Below are positions 10,787-19,134 of a DNA stretch of 64,000 nt, one piece after another. The DNA is from Prorocentrum cordatum (lineage: Eukaryota > Sar > Dinophyceae > Prorocentrales > Prorocentraceae): the NCBI GenBank assembly GCA_963575745.1, contig CAUYUJ010014257.1:230469-294468 (forward strand), given 5' to 3'. The notes under the pieces were generated by a model. It was given only the letters and a program-made list of their open reading frames with translations. It was not told the origin of the DNA and ran no database searches. Each line of letters starts with the position of its first letter. Positions within the stretch are counted from its first letter, which is position 1. The position numbers and the translations under genes were made by a program.

Positions 10787-11119
10787 GGTTCCGCGCCCTC
10801 CAGGGAGGGCATGGACGCCCCCGGGACCACCGTGCCGCGCCCTTCGCCCGTGCGATACTGCGGGTGGTGCGCGGGACCCCTCGGGCGAGGGGTGTCGCTG
10901 GCCCTGGCCGAGGGCGGGTCCCTCCTGGAGGTCTGCGAGCTGTGCTACATCATCGGTTTGATTCGGCAGGCGGCGTGGCGCGCCCGCCTCAGCGTGGAGG
11001 AGAGGGCGGCGCTGCTCGATTCCGCTCGGCTCCTGGGCGCGCTGCTCTCCGCGCTCGCCGGCCTGGGGCTCGATGGCGCCGAAGGCGAAGGCCGTCGCCA
11101 AGGGCAAAGCCAAGGCTAA
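10769..11119 (+). CDS. small Cys-rich ORF of the YR element, function unknown
   Basis: Encodes 116 residues starting inside repeat A1. A CxxC pair (YCGWC, residues about 30-34) and a second CxxC pair (CELC, about 56-59) are spaced like a zinc ribbon or treble-clef knuckle, followed by an Ala/Leu-rich helix. Its last 47 bases overlap the start of the Gag-like ORF in another frame, a compact arrangement typical of retroelements. Known YR elements may have an extra small ORF, but I cannot assign a role. The start is chosen as the first ATG after the A1 leader; it is the same ATG that recurs in A2 at 18682. Confidence 0.55.
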   Translation: MAAVLAGSAPSREGMDAPGTTVPRPSPVRYCGWCAGPLGRGVSLALAEGGSLLEVCELCYIIGLIRQAAWRARLSVEERAALLDSARLLGALLSALAGLGLDGAEGEGRRQGQSQG

Positions 11120-12677
11120 GGCTAAGGCGAAGGCCTTGGGCCGAGGACGCGCCCGCGGCCGAGGGCGCGGCGCCGGCGGCCTCGGGCGAGGAGCCGCGGG
11201 GAGAGGCGGAGGTGCCGCCGCCTTCCCGCCTGTTGCCCCGGGCCTGGCGGCGGCCGAGGCGGTCGGCGGCGCCGCAGCGGCCGCGCCCGCGGGCGGCGGT
11301 GCCGGCGCGCCCGTGGCGCCTGGCCTGGCGGCGCTGCCCGGCCTGCCGGGCTTCGGAGGCGGCGGGGCTGCTGGGGCGCCCCCGGCGGGCGGCGCCGTGC
11401 CTGACGGCGGAGGTGCTCCCCCCGGCGGCGTGGGCGCCGCGCTGGTGGGCGCGCTCGCGGGCGGCGGCGGCGGCGGCCATCCTGGAGGCCCTCCTCCTGG
11501 TGCGGTGCCTGGGGCCCCGGCGATCCCTGGTGTGCCGATCGCGGTGGCTGGCGGTCCCATCGCCCCAGCGGGTGGCGCGCAGCTGGGACCACTCGTGGAC
11601 GGTCCGCGGCGTCAGGCCGTGACTCTGATTGGCGCCGACTGGCGCCGAGGGGTGAATCTCGAGCTCCCGACCTTCGACGCAGCTGGAGGCATCAGCGGGA
11701 CGGCCCTCTTCGAGGTAGAGGAGATCGGCACCACGGGCCCCTCAGGGCAGTACCTGAGCGCCCAGTTCAGGGGTGCGTCGCTGGCGGCCGAGGCGATGCG
11801 GCTGGACGGCCTTTTCCCGCCGCGCGGGAGCGGGCCTGCGGGCCTCCTGCACTTGCGCGGGCAGGGACCGGCGCTGTGCGGGGACCCCGCTGTGCCAGGC
11901 CGAGGAGTCCTGCATGTCGAGTGGCTGCGGCTGCGCTCGAACCGCTGGTTCGTGGAGCCGTGGGTGCGGCCGAGCGCCTTCGGCGGGCGCGGCGGCGGCG
12001 GCGCCTTGGCGGGGGGCGCCCCAGCCGGGGGCGCGGCCCCCGACCGCCTGGCGGCAGCTGCCGCGGCGCGCGCGCAGGCTGCTGCGGCGACGTGTGGCCG
12101 CGCTGGTGGCGGTCGCGGCCGCCGCCGCCCCCGGAGCTCCTCGGCCTCGCGCAGCGACGACGACGGTGAGTCGCGTTTTCGCGAGGCCCCCTCCCGCGGC
12201 GGCAGCGTACGGCTGCTGGCGGAGAAGCGCCCAGGTGCCCTGTACGACGAGGCGATGAAGAACATCGGGCGCGTCATGGGCCTGCGGGAGGGGGCGGACG
12301 GCTCAGAGGTTCGAGCGAAGGTCGTGGGCTACCTGCAGGCCGTGGTGTTCGGCCATCACCCTCCAGGGCAGATGCGGATCAACGCTCAGCGGGAGCTGCA
12401 GACGCTGGCGACCGCGCTGGACCTGCTGGAGAGTGGGTGCCTGGCGGAGTTGAGCGACGTGTTGATGCAGCGCTTCAAGGCTCTGGAGCTGTCGCTGTCC
12501 GACGCGAGCTGGCAGGTGGCGAGCGAGCTGGAGATCGTGCCGGGCGCGCGGCCCTCGCTGGCCTCGATGGGCGAGCAGGGTCTGGCGCGGCGGGCGGCAC
12601 TGCTGCGCAGGAAGCTGATGGGCGCGAAGAGCCGCGGCGGCCTCGGCGGCAAGGGCCAGGGCGAGCGACAAGCCTGA
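11073..12677 (+). CDS. Gag-like ORF of the YR element
   Basis: Encodes 534 residues. The N-terminus is a Lys/Ala/Arg-rich basic stretch (residues 1-45), followed by a long Gly/Ala/Pro-rich low-complexity region (to about 180). A more ordered central part follows (about 185-330). The C-terminal half (about 385-520) is predicted to be mostly helical, with segments rich in Leu, Glu and Arg. No zinc knuckle is visible. Position directly upstream of RT, basic composition and overlap with the next frame point to a Gag or nucleic-acid-binding protein, but this is by location and not by domain match. The RT-containing frame overlaps it from 12437 in a different phase, so RT would need a frameshift or its own start. 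Confidence 0.6.
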   Translation: MAPKAKAVAKGKAKAKAKAKALGRGRARGRGRGAGGLGRGAAGRGGGAAAFPPVAPGLAAAEAVGGAAAAAPAGGGAGAPVAPGLAALPGLPGFGGGGAAGAPPAGGAVPDGGGAPPGGVGAALVGALAGGGGGGHPGGPPPGAVPGAPAIPGVPIAVAGGPIAPAGGAQLGPLVDGPRRQAVTLIGADWRRGVNLELPTFDAAGGISGTALFEVEEIGTTGPSGQYLSAQFRGASLAAEAMRLDGLFPPRGSGPAGLLHLRGQGPALCGDPAVPGRGVLHVEWLRLRSNRWFVEPWVRPSAFGGRGGGGALAGGAPAGGAAPDRLAAAAAARAQAAAATCGRAGGGRGRRRPRSSSASRSDDDGESRFREAPSRGGSVRLLAEKRPGALYDEAMKNIGRVMGLREGADGSEVRAKVVGYLQAVVFGHHPPGQMRINAQRELQTLATALDLLESGCLAELSDVLMQRFKALELSLSDASWQVASELEIVPGARPSLASMGEQGLARRAALLRRKLMGAKSRGGLGGKGQGERQA

Positions 12678-15600
12678 CCCGAGGAGGCGAGGCGCGGGAG
12701 CGGCGGAGCCGACTCGCCCTCGCCGAGCCGCCAGCAGGGCCGTGGTCGCGGGAAGAGCCGCGGGCGCGGCCGAGACCGCCTCTTCCCCCTGCGGGCGGGG
12801 AGCCCAGCGCGGCCTTGGGCAGGGCCCGCAGCCGCAGCCCCGCCCGCGGGTCCGCCAGGCGCAGCGCGCTCAGGCAGCGCGGGCAGGTCGCCGTCTCCGG
12901 GGGCGCTGAGGACGCCTCGAGGCGACAGCCCGCACCCGAGGGCGGCGGACGGTGCCGAGGCGTGAGTCTCGCTGGCGACGAGCCCGGAGCGCCACGTCTT
13001 CAGGCAGGACCAGCCCGCGGCAGCGGCGGCAGCGGGCCTGCAGCAAGGTCCGCCGCGAGGCCCGGCCCCCCCGAGCGGCCGCCGCCGTGGCGGCAGGAAG
13101 CGCCGGGGCCGGGGCCAAGGCGGCCTTCCTGCGACGCTGAGGTGAGGCAGCGAGCTGATGGTGCCAGCGCTGATGATGCGCGTGCGAGCGCGACCGAGTT
13201 TGCCGAGGTTGCCCGCTCGCGCAGACCGCCCTGGACTTCACCGTCGCGCTCGCCGCCTCCGAGATTGGCTCCTGACCGTGGTGGTGCTGCCGCCTCTCGC
13301 CGCCCAGCGTCCTCGTCGTGCCCGCCGGCCTGCGGTGCGGACGCCGACTGTTACGGTGATCCGCTGGCAGAGTGGCGCGAGTGGGCTGGCGCGGCGAGTG
13401 ATCTTCTGCGAGAGCCTTTTGACGTGGGCCCCGTGTTGTTGAACATAGTCCGCCAGTTCCCAGGCTCCTTCGGTCGCTTCACTAGATATTCCCTCGAGGT
13501 AAAGCCACGCGAGCATCCGGCCGACATGGGAGGTCGGCTTCAGCGAGATCTGTCGCCGTTACCATACCCTTCGATCAACAGGTCCCAGATCGTCCGTCAG
13601 GGCGAGGACCCTTTGAGCGACAAGGAGTGGGAAGGACTACACTGCAGGCTGGTGGTCACTGTCCTGGCGCTAAACTGGGAGTCTGGGTTCCGCTCCCTGA
13701 AGCTGGCCAGGCCCTGCCGAGGTCGAGCCAACGCCGCGCAGCAGGCAGCCCTGGTCGCTCTCGGCCGCCGCCTCTTGGCCACGCGGGCCGAGTCTGCTCT
13801 ACCGCCAGATCTTGACTGGAACGTGCGGCTGAAGGACCGCAAGATCGGCTACGGCGGGGACGAGATCTCGGCCCCGCATCGGCTGACGCTGGAGCAGGTG
13901 CTGGACGGGCTGCCGCCGCCAGGCGTCGCGGCCTCCATCGAGGCGGCCGACCTCGCGACGGGGTTCGTGCGTGAGGCCCTCCTGGACCCGACGTTGGTGC
14001 TGCTGCCCGCTGCCCTGCGGCGGCCGGCGCCGACATCTGCGCGCGTGTGGGCCTCGCTCGAGGAGTGGCATCGGATCGTGCGGGCGCTCCACGAGCGCGG
14101 GATGGTGTCGGCGATCCCGAGCAGCGAGATTGCCTGTCGCGACGGAGCCCCGTTCCTGAACGGGGCGCTCGGGGTGCCCAAGCCCCGCGACGAGCCCGTG
14201 GTCTGCAGCGACGGCGAGCGCAGGCCGGTCCTGAGGCCGATCACCAACCTTATCCCCTCGAACGCGCGCCAGGAGTGCATCGTGGGAGACACCCCTGAGA
14301 TGCCGACCATGAGCCAGCTGAACGGCCTGGTGCTGACCGAGTCGGAGGATCTCCTGTGGAGCGGCGCGGACAGGAAGGCCTTCTTCTACGTCTTCCGCGC
14401 GCCGCCTGCGTGGTGGCCTTGCATGGTGATAGGGCCGCCCGTCCCCTCGGAGTTGCTTGGCCTGAAGGACGGTGGGACTACGCACATCTGCCTGCGGGTG
14501 ATCGGCATGGGCTGGATCAGCGCCGTGGGCGTGACGACCCACCTCCACCGGAACATGCTGCGGCGGAGCGCCTCTGTCCCTCGCGGCCTGCCGCCCAGCC
14601 AGGAGATCACTCGGCGCCGACGGCTGCCGTTCAGCGTGGAGAAGCCGCGCCCTCCGGCGTGGATGGTCTACATTGACAACCTGGAGGTCGCGGAGGTCGT
14701 GAGCAAGTCCGAGGCCGCGACGTTGCGAGGGACGGTGCCCGAGCTCATTTCCGAGGCTCGTGCCTGCTATGCGGCTGCGGGCTCCCCGGGGTCGCCGTCC
14801 AAGGACATCCATCGAGTGCCTCGAGCGACAACCTTGGGGGAGCTCATCGACGGGGTCGAGGGCGTGCGGCGCCCCCCTGCGGGTTACCTTATCGAGATGG
14901 CCAGCCTCGCGCTGTGGACGCTGAGCAAGAAGCGGGCCAGCGTGCGGCTGGTGCGCATCCTGCTGGGCCGCTGGGTTCGAGTTCACTGCTTCCGGCGGCC
15001 GCTGGCGGCCAGCTTTGCCTACGCCTGGAAGTGGCTCGGGAACCCGCGCACTGGCGGCCGCTTCAGCGTGAGCGTGGTCGAGGACCTCTTGATGTGTCTT
15101 GCGCTGTCAGGGCTTTGCGTCGCTGACCTGCCCCTCGAGGTCGACCCCCTGGTGACCGCGTCGGATGCCTCGGAGGCCGCTGGCGCCGTGGTCTACGGCT
15201 ACGCCCTCTCCGACCGCGGGCGCGCGCTGGCCGAGAGGCGGCAGCGGCCCGCGAACGCCGCTTGCGAGGAGGAGACCGCCCTCGTGACTGTCTTCGACGG
15301 CATCGGCGGTGGGCGCCGGGCTTTCGAGATCCTCGGACTGGTCCCTGCCGTGCACCTGTCATTCGAGGTTGACCCCACGGCGGTGCGGGTGGCCCGGCGC
15401 AGCTACCCCAGCACGCAGCACCTGGGGGACGTGACGGAGGCGGACCCGGTGGCCCTGGCAGCCCTGATGCGCGCCCGAGGCCGGGTGTCGCGTGCGCTGG
15501 TGGTGGGCGGCTTCCCGTGCCAGGTCTTCGCGGGTCTTCACGTCGCTCGGCAGGGTCTCGACGACCCGCGCGCAGGCCTGGTTGACCACATGGTGCGGAT

Positions 15601-16252
15601 CGTGGACGGGCTGCGGACGGCCATGCCGGAGGCGTCGATCGACTTCCTCGGAGAGAACGTCGCGTCGATGCCCGAGTGCGACGTGCTGCGCCTGAACCAG
15701 CTCTTCGGCCGCATCCCGCTGGATATTGAAGCGGGGGATGTCGGCTGGGTCAGACGTCCGCGGCTCTACTGGGCTTCGTGGGACCTCCTGCCGTCCTTCG
15801 AGGCTGAGCCCGTCGTGGTGCGGGCGAAGACCCAGGACGTTCGGCGCGCCTGCAAGGTGGCGCTGAAGGCGGAGCGGCCGCCGCTCGAGGAGTGGCTCCC
15901 GCCCGGGGCTGTGTGTCCGGGTCCCGCCGCAGGGGAGCCGCTCCCGACCTTCGTGCGCTGGGCGCCGCGCTCGCAGCCGCGCCCCAGGCCTGCGGGCATT
16001 GGGGAGTGCAGCGCTGCTGAGCTGGCGCGCTGGGAGGCGGCGGGCTTCGCTTCGCCGCCCTACCAGTTTCGTGACAAGTGGTGCATCCACCAGGCGGATG
16101 GCCGCGTGGAGCCGCCTGACGCGACCATACGAGAGAAGCTGATGGGCTTCCCGGAGGGCCACACCGTGCCGTGCATGACGAGCAGCCAGGCGAAGGCCGA
16201 GCCCGCCAAGTACGAGGCTCTTCGGCGGTCGCTCGTGGGCAACTCCTTCTAG
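12437..16252 (+). CDS. YR element pol part 1: RT, first RNase H motif, C5 cytosine methyltransferase
   Basis: Frame open for 1271 codons; the first 300 or so overlap or follow Gag and are low-complexity, so the true protein probably begins near 13300. RT lies at about residues 535-880: motif A Asp in GADRKAFFYV (D645) and the catalytic loop YIDN (D747, N748), so the second Asp of the usual YxDD is Asn. An RNase H-like start, TASDASEAAGAVVY (D910), follows at 15164. A C5 cytosine methyltransferase then begins at about residue 949. It has motif I FDGIGGG, the catalytic GFPCQ loop with nucleophile C1028, ENVAS (motif VI), RRPRLYW (motif VIII) and the terminal LVGNSF of motif X. The reaction would be transfer of methyl from SAM to cytosine C5. 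TAG at 16250 interrupts the frame inside motif X; the same frame continues from 16253. RT of YR elements copies the RNA genome in the nucleus; the methyltransferase could methylate the copy or host DNA (inference). Confidence 0.8.
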   Translation: MPGGVERRVDAALQGSGAVAVRRELAGGERAGDRAGRAALAGLDGRAGSGAAGGTAAQEADGREEPRRPRRQGPGRATSLTRGGEARERRSRLALAEPPAGPWSREEPRARPRPPLPPAGGEPSAALGRARSRSPARGSARRSALRQRGQVAVSGGAEDASRRQPAPEGGGRCRGVSLAGDEPGAPRLQAGPARGSGGSGPAARSAARPGPPERPPPWRQEAPGPGPRRPSCDAEVRQRADGASADDARASATEFAEVARSRRPPWTSPSRSPPPRLAPDRGGAAASRRPASSSCPPACGADADCYGDPLAEWREWAGAASDLLREPFDVGPVLLNIVRQFPGSFGRFTRYSLEVKPREHPADMGGRLQRDLSPLPYPSINRSQIVRQGEDPLSDKEWEGLHCRLVVTVLALNWESGFRSLKLARPCRGRANAAQQAALVALGRRLLATRAESALPPDLDWNVRLKDRKIGYGGDEISAPHRLTLEQVLDGLPPPGVAASIEAADLATGFVREALLDPTLVLLPAALRRPAPTSARVWASLEEWHRIVRALHERGMVSAIPSSEIACRDGAPFLNGALGVPKPRDEPVVCSDGERRPVLRPITNLIPSNARQECIVGDTPEMPTMSQLNGLVLTESEDLLWSGADRKAFFYVFRAPPAWWPCMVIGPPVPSELLGLKDGGTTHICLRVIGMGWISAVGVTTHLHRNMLRRSASVPRGLPPSQEITRRRRLPFSVEKPRPPAWMVYIDNLEVAEVVSKSEAATLRGTVPELISEARACYAAAGSPGSPSKDIHRVPRATTLGELIDGVEGVRRPPAGYLIEMASLALWTLSKKRASVRLVRILLGRWVRVHCFRRPLAASFAYAWKWLGNPRTGGRFSVSVVEDLLMCLALSGLCVADLPLEVDPLVTASDASEAAGAVVYGYALSDRGRALAERRQRPANAACEEETALVTVFDGIGGGRRAFEILGLVPAVHLSFEVDPTAVRVARRSYPSTQHLGDVTEADPVALAALMRARGRVSRALVVGGFPCQVFAGLHVARQGLDDPRAGLVDHMVRIVDGLRTAMPEASIDFLGENVASMPECDVLRLNQLFGRIPLDIEAGDVGWVRRPRLYWASWDLLPSFEAEPVVVRAKTQDVRRACKVALKAERPPLEEWLPPGAVCPGPAAGEPLPTFVRWAPRSQPRPRPAGIGECSAAELARWEAAGFASPPYQFRDKWCIHQADGRVEPPDATIREKLMGFPEGHTVPCMTSSQAKAEPAKYEALRRSLVGNSF

Positions 16253-17170
16253 TGCGAGGTCGTGGCCTGGATCATCAGCCACTGGGCCGTCGGAGCTGGG
16301 CTGCTGGTCTCGGTGCCCTCGCTGGGTGAGCTGCACGAGAGTGCGCGAGCCTGGGCTGGTGGCAGGAAGCTGTGGGCCGGCGACGTGACGTCGCTGCGGT
16401 GCGGTCGCTCCGAGATCGACGAGGGCTTGCACGCCAAGCTGGACCAGCCTGGCGGGCCCATCTTCGTGGGTCGTGGGTCTCGCCGCTGGGGGCTGGCTGC
16501 CTCGCGGTGGGGCAACCCTTTCACGATCAGCCCCGAGCGGTCACGCGAGGACGCTGCTGCCCTGTTCGCTGGTTGGATCCGCACGCAGCCCACCCTCCTG
16601 CAGAGCTTGGAGACGCTGCGCGGGGCCCTACTGGTCTGTCACTGTGGGCCCGACCAGGCGTGCCATGCCGACATCCTCTTGGCGGAGTTGGCGAAGCGTG
16701 ACGTGGTGGAGTGGCGCGAGCTGGACGCGTCCAGACGCATCGTCATGGGGCTCGTCATGGCGTGCCACAACAACGGAGCAGACATCAGGACCGATGGCGC
16801 CTCGGAGGCGCTCGGCAAGATCTTCCCGCGGCAGGAGATCGACTCAGGCATTTGGCGGTGGCGCAAGGCAAGGCAGCTAGTGTGGGATGCAGCAGAGCAC
16901 ATCAACGTTCTTGAGTGCCAGGGCGCGCTGATGATGATTCGATGGCGGGCGCGGTCGGTGCGCCGCCATCAGTGCGTCTTCCTGCACCTGCTCGACAGCA
17001 TGGTCAACATCGGTGCGCTGTCCAAGCACCGTTCCAGCAGTCCTCAGCTCAACAAGGTGGTGCGGACCTTCTCGGCGTGGGAGCTTGCGATGGGCGCGCG
17101 GGCGGTCTTCGGCTTCACGTCGTCGGCTCGCAACCCCGCGGACGCCCCCTCGCGTCTCCGCGATGGGTAA
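16253..17170 (+). CDS. YR element pol part 2: DUF4326 domain and C-terminal RNase H motifs
   Basis: Same reading frame as the preceding pol segment, separated from it only by the TAG at 16250-16252, so it is the continuation of one polyprotein. Residues encoded at about 16455-16695 match DUF4326: an ASRWGNPF motif, then LLVCHCGPDQACHADILL. DUF4326 has no established function that I can cite. Next comes the back half of an RNase H-like domain: HINVLECQ (Glu at 16913), HLLDSMVN (Asp at 16994) and ARNPADAPSR (Asp at 17141). The matching first Asp is at 15164, upstream of the methyltransferase. The stop at 17168 sits in ATGGGTAA, which also contains the recombinase start. Alternative reading: DUF4326 plus a degenerate independent RNase H. 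Confidence 0.72.
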   Translation, partial: CEVVAWIISHWAVGAGLLVSVPSLGELHESARAWAGGRKLWAGDVTSLRCGRSEIDEGLHAKLDQPGGPIFVGRGSRRWGLAASRWGNPFTISPERSREDAAALFAGWIRTQPTLLQSLETLRGALLVCHCGPDQACHADILLAELAKRDVVEWRELDASRRIVMGLVMACHNNGADIRTDGASEALGKIFPRQEIDSGIWRWRKARQLVWDAAEHINVLECQGALMMIRWRARSVRRHQCVFLHLLDSMVNIGALSKHRSSSPQLNKVVRTFSAWELAMGARAVFGFTSSARNPADAPSRLRDG

Positions 17171-18112
17171 GAAGCGGAGTAGCCCTGCTGACCGCCGCGC
17201 CGCCAGAGCTGGACTGGGGAAGCTGAGAGACGCCAGGATAAAGGCCTCGACACTGGCCCGCTACCGTGGCGCCGCTCAGCGTTATGTTGACTACCTTGCT
17301 GCCAATAACCTGCCGCTGCCTTTGGCCTGGGACGATATTGATATCTGCTTGCAAGATTATCTTGAGCACTTGTGGGCCGAGGGCGCCACAAAAGGAGAAG
17401 CCAATGACACCCTCAGCGGCGTGCAGCACCTGCTGAGGACACGACGCCGCTATCCTGGCGCTTGGCAGCTGCTGACAGTCTGGGGCAGACTGGAGATCCC
17501 CCAGCGCGCGCCGCCGATGCCTGCCCAGGTCTGCACGGCGCTCGCCGGGCGCTCAGCCGCGGAGAGGTAGCCTTCGCAGCCGTGCTGCTCGTGGCCTTCC
17601 ATCTTTGTCTCCGCACTGGCGAGGCGTTGGGGCTGAGCGGCGGCGTCATCTTTCTGAAGCCCTGTGGCCGAGGCGTGGTGTCGTTGCCCTGGACCAAGAC
17701 CTCTTGCCAGAAGGGCGCGCGGGAACAAGTCACGCTTGACGACCCGCTGGTTGGGGCAGTCGTCCATATGCAGCTCCAGCGTGACAGCCGGCTCTGGCCT
17801 GGCACGACGCGCGCCTTTCACGATTTGTTCCGTACTGGGCTCCAGCAGATCGGTTGCAGGCACCTCGCCCTGTCTCCTTGCAGCCTGAGGCGCGGAGGCG
17901 CCACGCATGAGTTCCTGCTGTCGGGCGACTTGTCTAAGGTCATGTTGCGTGGGCGCTGGAGCTCGGCAAGAACGGCAAAGATATGCATCCAAGACGGGGC
18001 TGCCATCATCGCAGAGATCTCCAGGATCGTACCCGCTCGACGCTCCAGCAGTTCTCTAATGCACTTTTCGCTCGAGTCCGAGCGTTTTGCAGCCCGTGAC
18101 CTGCTGCAATAA
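17163..18112 (+). pseudogene. tyrosine recombinase of the YR element, frameshifted and lacking the catalytic Tyr
   Basis: Starts at the ATG overlapping the previous stop (ATGGGTAA). The N-terminal SAM-like core-binding domain is encoded at 17163-17540 (KASTLARYRGAAQRYVDYLA and following). The frame must shift near 17545 (ALAG to ALSRGE) to continue into the catalytic domain, which runs to TAA at 18110. Conserved features: Arg-I in CLRTGEAL (17612), the LRRGGAT box standing for the second Arg region (about 17890), and GRWSSARTAK before the nucleophile. The expected Tyr in the (A)KIYIQDG context is Cys (TGC at 17984). Tyrosine recombinases join DNA through a 3'-phosphotyrosine; without it this copy cannot integrate circles by the known mechanism. 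Confidence 0.75.
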
Positions 18113-18221
18113 TTTTTGATGTCTGGTGCGAGCTGCTGCCCGTGCTGCCGTCGCCGGGCTTGACATATCTTCGGCCTACGGCCAGAGGAAAAACACTGAA
18201 TGGAGAGCTTGGTGTCTTTTT

Positions 18222-18614
18222 CGAGAGTTGGCGAGCTTCTTGGGCGCGGTCCTGCTGGGCTATCAAGGGGGTTCTCTTTGCTGGGCCCCCCCAAGGCCGT
18301 CGAGCCCCCCCTGGCCCCCGAGGCCGTGGAGCGTTCTGGCCCCAGTCTCCCGTGATGGTGGCCGACCCCAGTCTGCGGATGGTGGTCTGCGAATCCAGCT
18401 CTGGCCTCGGGGTGCGGTCTGTGCTCTGGCGTGGGGGGTCGGTCCGTGCAAAAGAGAGTGGACCTTTCGAGCTCCGTGCAGAGGCCTCTGTAAATATAAA
18501 TATAGGTGCCCATGGGAGTTTAAGCTCTGTCAGCAGCTTTGGCCGATTGAAGAGGGAAAGACATTTCTCCTTAATTCGATGAGCTATCGCTCACCCCCCG
18601 CCTGCCCCACACAT
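18222..18614 (+). repeat. B1 split direct repeat of the YR element
   Basis: 393 bp matching B2 (18743-19134) with a small number of differences. It ends GCCCCACACAT at its junction with A2. It follows about 110 bp of 3' spacer after the recombinase frame. Confidence 0.85.
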
Positions 18615-18699
18615 GTATACGTTTACGGTAGATGTGTGGGCGTCAGGGGGGTAGCGTGTCACATCGGCCGCATTCGCTTGCATGGCAGCTGTTCTGGCT
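18613..18699 (+). repeat. A2 split direct repeat of the YR element
   Basis: 87-bp copy of A1. The B1-A2 junction (ACACATGTATACG) equals the junction expected if the B2 end were joined to the A1 start in a circle, as the split-direct-repeat recombination model requires. Confidence 0.85.
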
Positions 18700-18742
18700 C
18701 ACCCACATACCACCCTAAGTGGTGAATGCATCATGAGTCTCG

Positions 18743-19134
18743 CGAGAGCTCGAGCTTCTTGGGCACGGCCCTGCTGGGCTCTCAGGGGGTTCTCTTTGCT
18801 GGGCCCCCCCAAGGCCGTCGAGCCTCCCCTGGCCCCCGAGGCCGCGGAGCGTTCTGGCCCCAGTCTCCCGTGATGGTGGCCGACCCCAGTCTTCTGCGGA
18901 TGGTGGTCTGCGAATCCAGCTCTGGCCTCGGGGTGCGGTCTGTGCTCTGGCGTGGGGGGTCGGTCCGTGCAAAAGAGAGTAGACCTTTCGAGCTCCGTGC
19001 AGAGGCCTCTGTAAATATAAGTATAGGTGCCCATGGGAGTTTAAGCTCTGTCAACAGCTTTGGCCGATTGAAGAGGGAAAGACATTTCTCCTTAATTCGA
19101 TGAGCTATCGCTCACCCCCGCCTGCCCCACACAT
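18743..19134 (+). repeat. B2 split direct repeat, right end of the YR element
   Basis: 392-bp copy of B1; the element terminates at CACACAT (19134) and passes into an AGATAGATATAGG stub. Confidence 0.85.

Larger units (their letters stand above)
10700..19134 (+). mobile_element. tyrosine-recombinase (YR) retroelement with split direct repeats and a DNA methyltransferase
   Basis: An 8.4-kb element laid out as A1 (10700-10786), ORFs, B1 (18222-18614), A2 (18613-18699), B2 (18743-19134). This split-direct-repeat design is known from Ngaro and PAT type YR retrotransposons, which integrate by tyrosine recombinase and make no target-site duplication; none is seen here. The coding order is a small Cys-rich ORF, a Gag-like ORF, RT, first RNase H motif, C5 cytosine methyltransferase, DUF4326, remaining RNase H motifs, tyrosine recombinase. 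Retrotransposon-borne cytosine methyltransferases have been reported from dinoflagellates, so the methyltransferase itself is not unprecedented. The copy carries an in-frame TAG (16250), a frameshift (about 17545) and a Tyr-to-Cys change in the recombinase, so it is probably not autonomous now. Confidence 0.85.

Noticed and set aside
14960-14985. GGTTCGAGTTC resembling a tRNA T-arm
   Set aside because: It lies within the pol frame and no acceptor, D or anticodon arm can be built around it.
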